From Lichenostomus cassidix (lineage: Eukaryota > Chordata > Aves > Passeriformes > Meliphagidae): 64,000 bases of DNA. The position numbers were made by a program, and so were the translations under genes. Shown piece by piece: positions 38,901-52,106 of the stretch. The stretch lies in the NCBI GenBank assembly GCA_008360975.2, contig CM039196.1:5064263-5128262 (forward strand), given 5' to 3'. How positions within the stretch are numbered: position 1 is the stretch's first letter; each line of letters opens with the position of its first letter. Below the pieces are notes generated by a model. The model did not search any database and was not told where the DNA came from. It saw nothing but the letters and a program-made list of their open reading frames with translations.

Positions 38901-41374
38901 ACAGAGGATTTCTGAGGAATGAACACAGATCCCCATACACTGAAAATAACAGAGTTGTTATAAATATGTTAGAGGGCGTTCACTATCAGATGTTCTAATC
39001 TTTTCTACAATACAAAAAATTGATATTTTTATATTTATCATTTGGTAAGGAATGTGCTAAGGCCATCCCTGACTGGGACTGAACACACAGATTCTGCACA
39101 TGTTTATGCTACTGTGGACAAACTGCAAACACACAGCCAAGCTCTGAAATATGGTCATGTGATACTTCTCACACAAGGGAGTCTACAATCAGAAAATATA
39201 TCAAACATACTTTAGCAGATCAGGAACTCTTCTAGCAGTGTCTTCAGGAAAATCACTTTGAGCCTGAAACCTCTTAAGCCTGCCTAGAACAAACCTTTTG
39301 GAGGACCCTGTTGGTATTTGCATTCTGACATTGTGTTAGAAGACTCACAATAATAAAAACCAAAACAAATAAAAAAACCAAAACACGCAAACAAAAACTT
39401 GTAACAGAAAATCTGAAAAAAATCCCTGTCTGGGAAAACCAGCTCTCCATAAGACTGCCTGCTTATCAGCCAACCATCAGCTGCTGTCTTACACCAACAT
39501 TGGAAAATACCACCTTAGACCAGAGGCATTTCTCATACCAGATCCTTTCTTTGAGGAAAGCAGTTTATAAACGATGATGTTGACATGTAATTCTGTGACT
39601 GTGCATTTCATATACAGCTGGCAGATTTGGTATAACAATCCAGTGGAAAAGCAGCCAACAGCCACCTATTCCCAACAAGAACATCTGCTCCATACCCAGC
39701 AGACACAGCAGTTCCAACCACAGGCAATTCTCATGCCTCACACAGCACCTTACCCCTGCCACCTCTCATCTCTTGTCTATCCTAGAAAGGGATGCAGCAG
39801 TTACACACCTGGGTAGGGGTAAATGTTCCTTCAGTAATACAGTCCCATTTAAAAAAAAAAACATTAATTCAGCAGGGTGTGAAGGTTTCAGTTTCAATCA
39901 TCTCCCCTTTGCCCTTTCACGTGACTGCTGCCAAAGGAAATCCTGCTTCAAGGCATCACTATTTCATGCACCTGAGTCAATAAGCCTCTGCTCTGAAATA
40001 CACAATACTAAGGGAATACACTATCCCACTGCCTTTAAAGACACACAGCCCTACCCTACACACACACACTGATCCTCTCTTTTGCACACACAAGACTCAG
40101 TACATCGCCTGCCAAGTGTCTCTGCACGTCAGGCACACGCATGATGTGCCTCATCATCCCCCAGCTCCTCCTGACTCGTGCCAGACCCTGCATGGCTGAG
40201 CACAGCCTCCAAGGGAAGGGACAAAGCTGACCCAGCCTGGCTGGCACAGAAGCACAGGGCATTGCCTCAAATGAGTTATTTATTGTTCCCAGCTAGGCAG
40301 GAAAAAATAGCGTGCTATGAGAGCTTATACTGGCAAAGAGATGTTAGATAATGTAAAAGATTTGCTTTAAACTAACAACAAGGTAGAAAATGCAGTTAGT
40401 GATGATAACAACCCTCCTCCCAGGCTTTGGTATTATAAGCAGGAGGGAAAGAAAACTTTGAAGCCACCACTTCAGTTAAAATAGATTTTTAGCTTGAAGG
40501 CAAAGAAAGATTCAGCTGCAACTGAAGTCTGGAATTTCCAAAACATGTTTTGCATTTATTAAGATATTATTAACATCAGCAGAAATGATAACCAGTCAAT
40601 TCATACAGCAGCCCAGACTCATTTAAAGGTTGTTAAGAATTTGGTTCAGTGGGAGAGGTAGGAATGTAGCTGCCCTGAAATGCAGAGCACAGACGCCTGG
40701 CAGAAGGCATGAAAGCAGTGTCCTGGAAATACCATCTACAACATCAACAATTTCTGCAATTGATGGTTCTGGAAGTAAGGTCCTAGATCCCACTTTAAAT
40801 CTAGGCAGTCCAAACTGCTGAACCAAAACAACATGGCTACTGTGAGTATTCATCTTCTGCAATCCCAGGTACCTGCAGCAGGACAGATGCCCCAGAGAGG
40901 TGACCTCTTGTCAGCCTGATCACATTAATCTGATGGAAAAGCCAGGAAAGGCCTTTTTCTGACAACACCCTATTTGCTGCTCTGTTCAGGGAGTCTCACC
41001 CAAGCTGGACAGACCCTATAGATACAGCCACTGAGGCCAAAGGTGGCTGTACAACCAGAGAGACATTGCTGTACCAGACATAGCTTTACACTCCGACCTC
41101 TATTTGAAACATTTTATGTGCGTTCATCAGTAAATTAAAAACCAATAGCTCAAGTGACTGGATTTATAGCAAGAGACAATTAAACACCATAACCTATTGT
41201 TGGGAAATTTTCCTATTTAACGGCTGTTTGCCCCTTTCTACTGTGATTTCATCCCCCCCATCATCCCACATTGAATAATCTCTCCCTGACATGTCCCTGT
41301 TTATACACATTCCATAATCACAGACTTTTATGTTCCCCACTCAGTCAGTTATCCAAATGATACAAATTCAGCCC

Positions 41375-41460
41375 CTTTGATCTCTCCTCATACATCAGTC
41401 CCTCCAGGCCCCTAATCACTTTTTTCACTCTTCTCTGAACTCCCTCCAGTAATGATGTGA
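41375..41460 (-). mobile_element. Possible old CR1 LINE fragment, antisense
   Basis: The plus strand reads CTCTCCTCATACATCAGTCC, then CTCCAGGCCCCTAATCAC, then CTTCTCTGAACTCCCTCCAG. This matches in order and spacing the reverse complement of the CR1 segment that encodes the late reverse-transcriptase region (in intact copies CTCATAGGAGAGGTGCTCCA... and CTCTGGACCCGCTCCA). It is heavily decayed, so the assignment is tentative. Confidence 0.4.
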
Positions 41461-43114
41461 TTCTAATCCTCTGAAATGAGAGGTTTTTGGCTCCATTTCT
41501 TCACACAGATGCGAGCAAACTAATTCAGAGAGACTCCACAAGCTCCGTGCGTAGCACTGTCACCAGCCACCACACATTAGACCATGACATTGAAACAAAG
41601 ATGGAATTGTATTGTGAACACTACAGAGCCAGAAGCTGAAAGGAAACACAATGAAAATTAAAACAATGAACTGATCAGTGCTTTATAGAGTCACCAGGAC
41701 TTTAGGAGAGGGACGCAGTTTCTTGCTGGATGCTCTGAAGAAGCTAGGGTGACCATCCCAGAATTTTACAGAACTACAGGCCAGTAGCAGCTTGAGGATA
41801 AACAAATACCCTAATAAAACAGTGCACATAGCAAGCTCCAGGGCCCTACCCACAGCCTGAGAGCTATTTCATAGTTACCACTGGCCATCCTGCAGCAGCT
41901 GCAAGTGATATGAACCCTGCTTATACCGATCAAGTGCCTGGCATCCCACCAGAGGAGGAGACACTATTCACACCTCCACCAAATGCTCCAGCCAGCATGA
42001 AAGTCTCCAGAGGCTACACAGAACCTGTCACCACCATCATTCAGAATCAGTTTTGAACAATTTCCAAACCGAACTACAACAAATTTACTCCAATTTGACA
42101 GCCAGAAAGTAAATACCCTTTAAATTCTATCCACAGATGTGTTGCCTGATTAGTGCATTCTTTGCTACAGTTCTGGCAAAGGAAGGTGCCTTCATCAGAA
42201 TCTACAGGACTCGCCTGCTGCAGAAAACTTCCCATTTTATCCACAGAGACTACACCAGGTCCCTAATCATACTGGAATTACAGGCAGCCCAAGATGATTG
42301 GCTGGATCCCATGGGAACACCACTGCCTCTCCTCTAGGGAAGATCAAGATCTCCTGACTTCCTACACATCGTGTGAAAGCCAGGAGAAGCCTTATGCGAA
42401 AAACAGATGGCAAAACCAGCTCAAAATGCTGCGTTTCAGTGATTAAAAGCTATCAGAGTAAGAGAGAGCTTGTGTTGGGCCACAAAGCACTACATCTGAG
42501 AATGTATGTTTGGAAGGGCGCTGTGCTGTTAGCATGGAGAAGATGGAATTCATCAAAGCAGGATTCAAACCAGCAAAATGCTGATGGAAGCAGGATGATG
42601 GGAATCGCAGGCACAGCAGGAGCCGCCATCTCAGCACCACTGTAATGGCCACTGGTGATGCGTCTCCATGGCAGCAGGGGCTGCGGCAGAACCGCTGCAG
42701 GAGAAGGGACAGGACTGATCCCAGGGGGATGGGAGGCCAAGCAGGACACACTCCAGGAGCAGCAGCCAGGCTCTTTCCCTCATGAGCTCCTAGATGAGAG
42801 ACTTGAGATAAATGGAAATGAAAACACACCTGGAAGTTGGTCTGTAACAACGCCAATTCCTGAGCCTCTGCCCCTCAGACTTTCCCCTTCAGATGGAGGC
42901 ACAGTGGAGAAGTATGAGGCATACGGGTGCAGTGTAAAAACACCTGGATAAGAACCCCTGAAACAGGTCCAGGTGGTTAAGAGACAACTGATTTCAAAGC
43001 AGCTTTAAGTGACCTTTTGCACAAGACAAGAGCATCAGTGCTGTCTGCATTCACACTGCCTAAGGAGTCCAGGCTGAACACCTCAACAGATTGAATGCTG
43101 CTCAAGTGAGAGCC

Positions 43115-43250
43115 TGAGAGCAGCTCAGCTGACTAGAGCATGGTGCTAATAATGCCACAATCATGGGGTTCATCCCTGTGTGGGCCATCCACTTAAAGAG
43201 ATGGCCTTGATGATCCTTCTGAGCCCCTTTTAACTTAAGACTATTCTGTG
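43115..43250 (+). mobile_element. tRNA-Ile-derived SINE with CR1-type tail (TguSINE1-like)
   Basis: The head from about 43115 to 43191 lines up with tRNA-Ile(AAT). CAGCTCAGCTGACTAGAGCA corresponds to the A box and D arm, TGGTGCTAATAATGCCA to the anticodon arm (anticodon AAT at the expected place), and GGGGTTCATCCCTG to the B box and T arm, ending in GGGCCA. The body then changes to a CR1-like tail, TTGATGATCCTTCTGAGCCC, ending CTATTCTGTG. A tRNA-Ile head with a CR1-mobilised 3' end is the structure of SINEs described from zebra finch. The copy is mutated (degenerate A and B boxes, mismatched stems), so it is a dead insertion and not a tRNA gene. Confidence 0.8.
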
Positions 43251-46200
43251 AAAGAGTATTTTCCAACGAAAATAAGTATCAGGCGAGGAAATGCCTGTGT
43301 CCCACTGGAAATGGCCAAATGAATTGAACTGGACAAGCAAGTGAAACAGCAGCAAATACAGAGAGTGGGGACACCTCTGTGTACACAGCACCATTACCTT
43401 GGGGTGGGGTCCAGGGTTTCTAGGATTTACTACAGAAGCCATAGATTTTTCATGGAAGTGGATAGTTCAAACACTAGCAGGACCATAAGGACTCCAGCAG
43501 ACTTGCTAATAATGTCTCTGGAAATGCCTGCAAGATCTGAGGTCACTTTTGCTGCAATGCAACGCAAGTGAGTACAAGTTAATATAGCTAACATTTATAA
43601 TGAGGTGAATCCTAGTTTCAACTGCTTATTAGAACAAAAACACTAATCAGTCAATGCTGAGATGATTAACAAGATAAGATTAAGGTCAAAACTAGAAAAT
43701 CTATTAACCTGTTTCAGAAGTAAACGTTGCACCTGGCAGGTCATCAGTCTTTAAGCCTCAAGGGTGCAGATGCGCTAAGCAAAGAGGAAACTAACTGAGG
43801 CAGTCAAAAGCTCTGTGTGAAGGCTAATGGGTTTGTTACTGCCTTGCCACATCAGAAGGGACATTCCTTCTCCCTCAACTCAGCAGAGTGAGCCACAGAC
43901 CACCACCTCAGCTTCCTCTGCCACACACAACATACCACAACCCCTGGACAGGGTAGGATCTGGGAGGAAAGTAAAAGATAGTGAGAGGTTCGACATATAA
44001 AGAGAAGCACAAAAAAAAAAAATTAGTATCTAGAATGGCAGACATTCAATTTCAAGTCAATATCCTAACAGCTGTGAATTCAGCTCATAACAAAAGTTTT
44101 AGTCAGAAAACTATATTCACCCATTCCGCTTGTCCTAGTCTGCATATATGCTTGTCATTCAACTGTCACACTTATCCATCCACTGTGTATTGTGAAAATA
44201 ATTGTGAAGAACTTTAATTATGCCTCAGAAGACACATCTATTCAAGGAGACAGAGACGCATGGTCCACCTGCATCTTTGAGTCTAATTTCCCTTAGGAAA
44301 AATTTCCTCTAATGCATTATTTCACATCAGACAGCCTACTATACAGAGCAAATCATCACACTGCACTAATTGTTAACATTTTAGGGCTTATCACATCCTG
44401 CTTTTTGAAGTCCTGTACAGAGACAGTCAGGACTGTGAGAGCCCAAAGACAACCTATTCAGAGGGATGCTGAACTATAGAAGCATGAAAACAAATGCTGA
44501 AGATGGGAAAATGAAGACAAAAAAGACAGTGATTCGTCCTGTATGCTGGAGCCTTAAACTTAAGCACAACTGTAACTGGGCAGTTCCCATCTCAATGCCA
44601 TCAAGTCCTTGTCTGAGTTCAAACTGAACAAGGTATTTTTGCTGCTAAGACCTTGGTTCTGTAGTAATGACAACTTAAACACATTCCTACTCTCCCAGGA
44701 CTTCTGTGCATTGAAGAAAACTAGGGAAAAGCTGAAGCAATTGTGGCTTTGGGGAATTTTTTATCTCCCTCACTGAGTGCCTGTGCAAAATATTGAATAT
44801 TTCCCTGCATTTCTTTACTCACCAAAACAGAGATTTAGTCATTCTAATTACTGCACACATCCATATCTAAAACAAAAGACCTCTAGACTTGGTGGAGATA
44901 GGATTTCACAGGCAAAAGGCTGCAGAGGACACTACCCAGGCCACTGGAGCTACTCCTTAGTAATTATCCCAGAGTGTCCATTTGCTATGTAACCAAGGGA
45001 GAAGTGTGTCAGACTGTGGCAAAGCTGTTTTCAGCAGCTTATGGAATGTTTCTCCGAGCCCTGATGCAATTAACTGCCAGGAAAGTGCTGAGGCAGGCAG
45101 AATTAGGAAGCTATAACAAATCAAGTATATAATCCTACATCATTTACATTTAAAACAGCTGAATTGCTTATAACTCACAGCGCTGTAGCATGTTTACAGT
45201 TTCATTTCATAAGATCTGGATGTCCTACTCCCCAGTGAGGACAAATAAAAAAATCCAGCTTTGAGGCCAAAATGGGAAAAGACTCAAAAAAAAAGGTTGA
45301 GCTCTCCAGAGCTCCCTGACCCACATGGCAAAACTGGCCATCCTGAATCACCAGCACACCCTCAAAGTCACTGCTAACACTCAGAACCACTAAAAAGTCA
45401 TGATTACTCCACAAATTCTTGTTTAGCTCATAGAAATTTGAGTAATGTACAATATGGAGATCGCTGGGTCCAGGAAACACTTTCCCACAAAAACAAGCAT
45501 GCACAAACTCCAGAATTCTTGCTGCAATATCCAGATAGCTGCAGAGAGAGCAAAGCAACTTCTGGTAAAGTGTTAAAAAGCTTTGTGCTGGGAGAGGGGG
45601 AAGGTATGAGGGAAAATGCACATTTCTACAGACCCTGAAGACTTCTAAGGAGGTCTATTAAAAAAAACAAAAAACCAATAAACCACAAACACACACACAA
45701 ACCTGCTTCTTAAAAGACAGTAAAAGCAAGGTTTGACAAGGTCCTAAGCTTAATCTACAATAGTGTCAGAAAAATAATATATACTACTCAACACTAATGT
45801 CTTCATCAGCCCTGGCATAAAATGGTCAAGCAGACCAAGATGCAACAGCTACTGAGGATAATGGGAATTTCTCTGCTAACTTAGGTGACTTTTAGCCTGG
45901 GCTGTTGGATGGACTTGGCTGCTACTGCTCAGAAGATAATGCCAATTAGAAAGGAAAGCAGCACAGAGAATCCACCAAATGCTTTTAACTTCTGCCAGCT
46001 ACAAAAAGAACAGAATTAACATCTAAGAAAAACATATGAAAGTGACACCTGTACTCAAACAACTCATCACCATCCAACCAGCTGCATTCCAGCTGGGACA
46101 CCCTGTGAGCAAGTGCTGACAGAATTCACTGATTCCCACAGCTGGCCTTGCAACCCTTCCTCAGGACAAGAACACCCAGGATACCCAGGAGCGATGGCCT

Positions 46201-46929
46201 TCCTGCCCAGCACCACACAGCCACTTGCACTGCTTAAACAGCAGGAATGCTGCTGATTTCAAAGGATCATGGACTTGTTTAGAGTCACCGGAGCTGGAGC
46301 ACAGCTGGGGCTCATGCCCATATGGCAAATTTCTCTTTTTAATCTAACTTTGATAGCGAGATGTGTTAAATCTTTGATTTTATTGGCAGATACTGACTGT
46401 ATTTGCCTAACCTCTGAAGCCTGATGATTGACAGTGTTAATGTACTTTTTAATAGATGAAAAGGGAAATGACAGCTTTTGGCTCACTTTCAAGCACATTT
46501 CTTCACTGCAACATGCTCTATAGCTCAACCTGCTTTTCATACAGCCTAAGAAATCTATTCTTTATAGTGTTGCTAATAACTGGTGGCATGCTGAAGAAAA
46601 CTGTAGCTCAATAGGACTACTTACTGTGGGAGCTACTTTACTTCCTGAAAGGAAGATGTTTTCTTCCTTTCTTTAATCTCAGCTGCATTGATCTGATCTT
46701 AGAAAATCCCAGACAGAAGTTAAACATAACTTCAAAATGTTTCTCATCTCTTTCTACACCAAACAAAGCTTACCCTCAGACTTTTCAAGAGCAGCAGTTA
46801 TGGTAACAAGAAGCTAGTGGCTCCAGCATCAAAGGTGATCTCTGTGGACTGCTGTCCGAAATAGTACCTCTGAGGCTGAGGGACTCAACTCTTCTACATG
46901 AAGGAAAATGTTCAAAGAGTCAGACTGGT

Positions 46930-47120
46930 TTCATTTGGAATGGACATGAAAGCTCATCCTGTTCCACCCCCAGCATGGGCAGTGACACCTTCCACTATCC
47001 CAGGTTGCTCCAAGCCCTGTCCAACCTGGCCTTGGACATTTCCAGGGATGAGGCAGCCACAGCTTCTCTGGGCAACCTGTGCCAGGGTCTCATCACTCAC
47101 ACGGAAGAATTTCTCGCAAG
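46930..47120 (-). mobile_element. CR1 LINE 3' end, antisense
   Basis: Reading the plus strand, TTTGGAATGGACATGAAAGC and TCATCCTGTTCCACCCCC are followed by CATGGGCAGTGACACCTTCC, CAGGTTGCTCCAAGCCCTGT, CCAACCTGGCCTTGGACATT, GGCAGCCACAGCTTCTCTGG and GCAACCTGTGCCAGGGTCTC. This is the reverse complement of the standard avian CR1 3' region in the right order, with the element in the same orientation as TTC28. It is 5'-truncated, as usual for CR1. The terminal 8-bp repeats are not clear. Overlapping short frames here are remnants or chance. Confidence 0.85.
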
Positions 47121-48649
47121 TCTGAGGCAGGGGAAAGCTGTGGTATGCATTACATGTTGTGAGAGACTGGCAAAGGTGTTTCTCTGCCCAGATATCCTTG
47201 TCATGAGTCTGCATCTGAGCAAGAGCTAATATGCAGAACCCAGAAATTCGTGAAAGGGCTCTCCAACCATAACACAGTAACATTTCTATGGAAAATGGGA
47301 TGGTGCCAAGTCATAAGAGTCTCTGTAAAGGCCTAATTAACATGAATAACACAGCTGGATATTTTATGTATCAGCTAAGTCCCTCCTTCCTGCCACTTAA
47401 GAGTAAAAATAGTGGAATGTTTTATGGAGGTTAATTCATGCTTGCTTAGGTGTGATTCCACTTTCAGAGAGGACAGAACAGCCTTGTGCAGCCATCTATA
47501 TAGGAGGCACATGGACAGCCTGTCTAAATGGTGTTTTGCTGAAGGAAGTCACAACACAGCAGGTTTGTCAGGGAAATGTGGACAGTTGCCAGAGCATCCA
47601 AGAATTGCCTTTCCTTCCAGTCCAGACTTGGGTTTCAGGGTAGATGAGCTGATATCAGCACCTGGCAGGTTACAAGATAATCAGGAAAGGAAAGAGTAAT
47701 GGCAAAGTACAAAAAAAAAAAACCAAAGAAATCTAAAAGAAAAACAGCATGGTTTATCAGATGAGACAGTTGGTTTTATCCCTCTGATGGCAGTTCAGTT
47801 CAGAATGTATTTTGGCATGCTTCTTTAAAAATACACAGCATCTCAATTAATCTGAGGCAGTGGCAGCTCCCAGACCTGCACAATCCCTTTGGACCCTGTA
47901 CCAGAGCACTGGCCAAGAGAAGCATCTTGGCCACCAAGTCACCAAGCCAAGCCTCTCCCTCTGTGCCCACAGAGAGCCAGCCTAACTCTGCCCAGGCTCA
48001 GTGTCTGAGTGTCTCTGCCTTAATCCTTTCCACTTTTGGGGGAGATATTTAATATTTTGGGCCCAAGCCAGCACCCAGCCTTCCCTGGCCACAGCAGGGA
48101 CACCAACCCAGCTTGTGAGGCATCAGCTCCAGCTCAGCTCAGCTCAGCCCACCACTGTGACACCCAACTGCTCTGCAGGCCAAACAGCAGCTTGTGTCCA
48201 GGAAAGATTCAATGACTTGTGCACTCACCACAAAAAGTGCTTTTACGAACTGTATTCCATTAAAAGGACAGAAATTACTTGTAACTAACAGCACTGCGCT
48301 TAATTCTGATTTCAGACTAGCCTATCCCATAAACCTTCCCATCTCAGCAGTGCAATTTTGTTTCAATGTAGCATCTCTAAGGCAAGAAACTAAATAAGCC
48401 TAGATCTGGGTTATTCAAATAGCTGAAGGCACTGTGCTCCCCTGGAATGCATGTAACCATAGTTTTCAGAAAGTTGTCACACTTAGGTTCATCTCATCAC
48501 CCTCATTTACTCCATTAAATGTAGGAAGCTACTAAATAATAAAAACAAGAATAAAAGAAACAATAAGTAACTCTGACAAGAAGACCTGCATTTTCATACA
48601 ATGGGAAAAAAACCAGTTCTTCTGAAAACATGACTTACTACTCACTACC

Positions 48650-48670
48650 CAAAAAAAAAAAAAAAAAAAA
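48650..48670 (+). repeat. Poly(A) tract of about 20 bases
   Basis: An uninterrupted adenine run within the intron. I found no recognisable retroposed gene body immediately upstream, so it is listed only as a homopolymer. Confidence 0.9.
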
Positions 48671-50870
48671 GACATCAGCTCAGCCACTGAATCCACACAG
48701 GATCAGTGCCTGCCCCAGGACGAGTGGGGTAGGGGTAGGACCAGGGAGCAGCTTGGGCCAGGCAGCCATGCTTTTGGGGAACAAGCCCAAGCTATGCTGA
48801 CAGCACAATCCATACAGCTTTGATAAATATCCCAGGAGGAATGTTACTGACACTTTTAACTGTGGCTAACCAAAGAGTAATGCTCTCAGAGATAATTCCA
48901 ATTAAAGTGATGACACAGCCAGGTATTTTATTATTTATAAAGCCCTGGTTTTCTCAGCATAGGAGAAAGCAATCAGAGAACATTTCCCTATTCATTACTC
49001 CAAACCTTTTCAAACCAGCATCTCTGCAAAAAATCCCACTGTCCTGAGCTTCTGCAGCTTCAGAACACACCAGGTCTAGTTCTGAACCACTGTGTTCACC
49101 TCACACAGGGAAATCTTTTACCATTCCTCCATAGGCAAGCTCTCCTTCCCAAACACTCAGTGGCTGAATCAAGTCCATCCAACCTGTATCAAGGAACTGT
49201 TCAACTTCACTTTGCCAGTATTTTGTCAGATTTGTGTGCTTAGCTGCTCCTGTCAAACTAATATTCCTAGTTCCAGTTAAATATACTTAGCACTACAAGC
49301 TGCTGCTGTTCCTACAAGTTGACCCAGGAATCCCTGTTACAAGGGTCGATTTACCAGAGCAGGGTATTTCTGCTTAAATAAAGTAGCAGAGAGAAGAGTC
49401 TTACAAATATGCTAAAAGACACTAATGTCATTTGGCAGCTGAAGACTTCACTTTTTCCACAAAACATTGAGAAGTGACATTGAAACTTATCAGAAAGACT
49501 GCAAATCATGAAATTATTTTCCAGTGTTCAATTCAAATAGAGAGATCTGACAAACATGTACAAATGATGACGAGCTGTGCAGAGCAGAGCCTAAAAAGCC
49601 AACCTGAATCCAGGGTAGCTCTGCACAGACAATGGCTTTCACATCAACAGCAGCTCTGTACCACAGTGCCAAGCAAGGATGTCAGCCTTGCCCTGAGGCA
49701 GACTGCCTGTACCTGAGCACATCCCAGCCACCTCACATTTCACATGCAGGCAGAGCAGCTTCCTCTCCAAGCAGGGGAGGAACGTGTTGTGCTGTTCTAG
49801 AAAAGACTCTCTAGTCCTGACCTTTCCTTGTCCCATTTGTTTATTTCATCTTGATCTTTTCCAGTTTTCCCTACATGGAAAAGGCCTCCTACACACCCTG
49901 CATACAAACCACACTTGGGGGTTTTGCTTGGACTCGATGTCCACAATGACCAGAACATGCAGGTACAAAGGCCTTTCGTGCACCTTTGCTATAAGGCATA
50001 AGCTCTCACCTTAGCCAAGTATCACATTCTCTTTTTTCACTTTCATCCACATTTAACTTCATTCTCATTTTTTATCTCTTTTGTCAGCTCTCAAAGTAAC
50101 AGACGCAGTTTAAGAGAAGCTTTGTGCGTGTCATGGATTTTTCTTCTAAACCAAAGTAAGCTCCAGTAGAAATTCAAATGGATGAGCAGGACTGAAGGGA
50201 TGATTTCAGGTATATCAGAAGGTTACAAGGCCCACACACAGGAATGAAGGAAGATTGCATTAATCTTCTAAAAGGATTCAAATATTGCAAGTAGAGCAAT
50301 TCCATTTTTTAACAGGAACAAATTCAAACCATTTCCCTTGCAGAAATTTCCATAATTACAAGTAATTATCTTCTACATTGAAATTCTCCAGTACAGCACT
50401 TACTGCAGAGAGTATTCCCATCAAATGCTCTATTTAGGAAATAGAGGAGGAATATTTTCATGGTGAATTGTATGTTGCCATCATATTGATTAACCCACAG
50501 TTCTGCTCTGCCAAAATATGCATCTATCTTTGATAACACTAACAAGAATCACCAAACCCTACTTACTGTCCTTATCGTTAGGTTATTATGAAAGCCTAAA
50601 AGATACAGATTTTCAGACGTGCATGCAGAAGAGGAGGCATAGATCACATCCACAGATTATGTCAAAGGAAGATCAGTTGTAACACTGCACAGGACATTCA
50701 GTTCTTTTCTTCTATGTGGATCAAACACTCCAAACCAGCATCTGGATATGCATTCTTTTCAAGCAATAAGGACAAGTATGGCAACAGCTGCTCCAGTATT
50801 TGCAAAAAACTGTATAAACGCAAACAAAATACCAGAGGTTACAAGAAACTAATCTGTGCATTTGTTGCTC

Positions 50871-50931
50871 TTGTGCATAAGGAAAATGTCTGTCAGTTGT
50901 TCTTTTTGTGCATAAGGAAAATGTCTGTCAG
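50871..50931 (+). repeat. 26-bp perfect direct duplication, 35-bp period
   Basis: TTGTGCATAAGGAAAATGTC plus TGTCAG occurs at 50871-50896 and again, unchanged, at 50906-50931. The preceding GTTG(C/T)TCT is also repeated, so the duplicated unit is about 35 bp. Its identity points to a recent local tandem duplication. Confidence 0.9.
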
Positions 50932-52046
50932 GAACATGTAATGTCAGTTATTCACCATTTTTCATAAGCAAATATGTACAATCCCACATCTCTTGTGACC
51001 AACTGTGGGAACAGAGTCCACTGGACTGCTGCTGCCCCTGTACACCTCTGTTACCATACAATATCCCTATTTAGCCTTCCAGCAGTACAGCAAAACAGAT
51101 CCTGCTCCAAGCCTGTGAAAAGAGAAGCACAGTGTTCACTGATCTGCAGTACCTGAGCCATCAGTGATGGGCTGAGCTTGCTCATAGCACAGAATCTTCC
51201 AGGCATTGCAGAACATGAGTTTTCAAAGCAACCTTACCAGAGCTCACAATTAACCCAACAGTTAAACAGCATTATCAAGGAGTGTTTAGTGTGCTGAAAG
51301 ACTAAATGGCCACCGACAAGCGCAAGTGAATCATCAATACAGCAGGAGACCCTGAAGCACAAGAGATGACAAAAGACAACAGCAATTTGATAGTGAGGGA
51401 CAAAATTATAATGTTCTGGGGGACTGTCCCCCCAAAAGTTGCTGGGTCTTTGCTGTACAGAAAAAGACCTTGCAACACCAAGCAGGTGTCACATATCTTA
51501 CTATGTCCACAATACTTAAAGTCTGTCAAGAGAAGATGTAGAAACACTTATCAAATAAGAAAAACGCTGGATAATGCACTGTAGTTACAAATCACACATT
51601 TCAGCCCAGAAATTTGTGGGAAATAGGGTAAGACTGATCAGGACTTTGCAGGCTTTTTACTGGGTCCAGAAACACCCAAATCAGCCCTACCAGCCCTGTT
51701 CCTACCCAGTCAGCCCTCCCCTCAAGGAGGTATCCTCATGCTCTCCCTTCTCTGGAAGAAGCTTTTTGATTTCAGTCACTGTTAAGAGGAAGGCAGGACA
51801 GTGGTCCATCACAGCGGAACGACGGATTACCAGCTCAGATCGCTATGAATTCAGGCATAACATCATTCCAGAGCCAAGGACTGTACTGCCTTAAATGGAA
51901 AAGATCTGCAATATTTAACAGGTCAGGAATACTATCCATTTCTGTTTATTTAAGCATATAAGAGGGTAGATTTAGATTTTAAAAGACTCTTAAGAAATAT
52001 AAAATAGGAAAGCTCGTGAATACTTGTCTGATAACTGCCAGTTATG

Positions 52047-52106
52047 AAAGTGGGGGAAAGAAGCAAGGGTGAGAAAGGAGGGGGGAAAAAAAGAAGGAGA
52101 AAAACA
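52047..52106 (+). repeat. Purine-rich tract
   Basis: About 60 bases almost entirely A and G (for example GAGAAAGGAGGGGGGAAAAA), with a few interruptions. It is low-complexity sequence of uncertain function. Confidence 0.8.

Noticed and set aside
43115..43191. A functional tRNA-Ile gene
   Set aside because: A box, B box and stems are mutated and the sequence continues into a CR1-type tail, so it is the head of a dead SINE.
46898..47283. Short overlapping coding frames on both strands
   Set aside because: They coincide with an antisense CR1 3' end; the amino-acid patterns are those of the repeat, not of a host gene.
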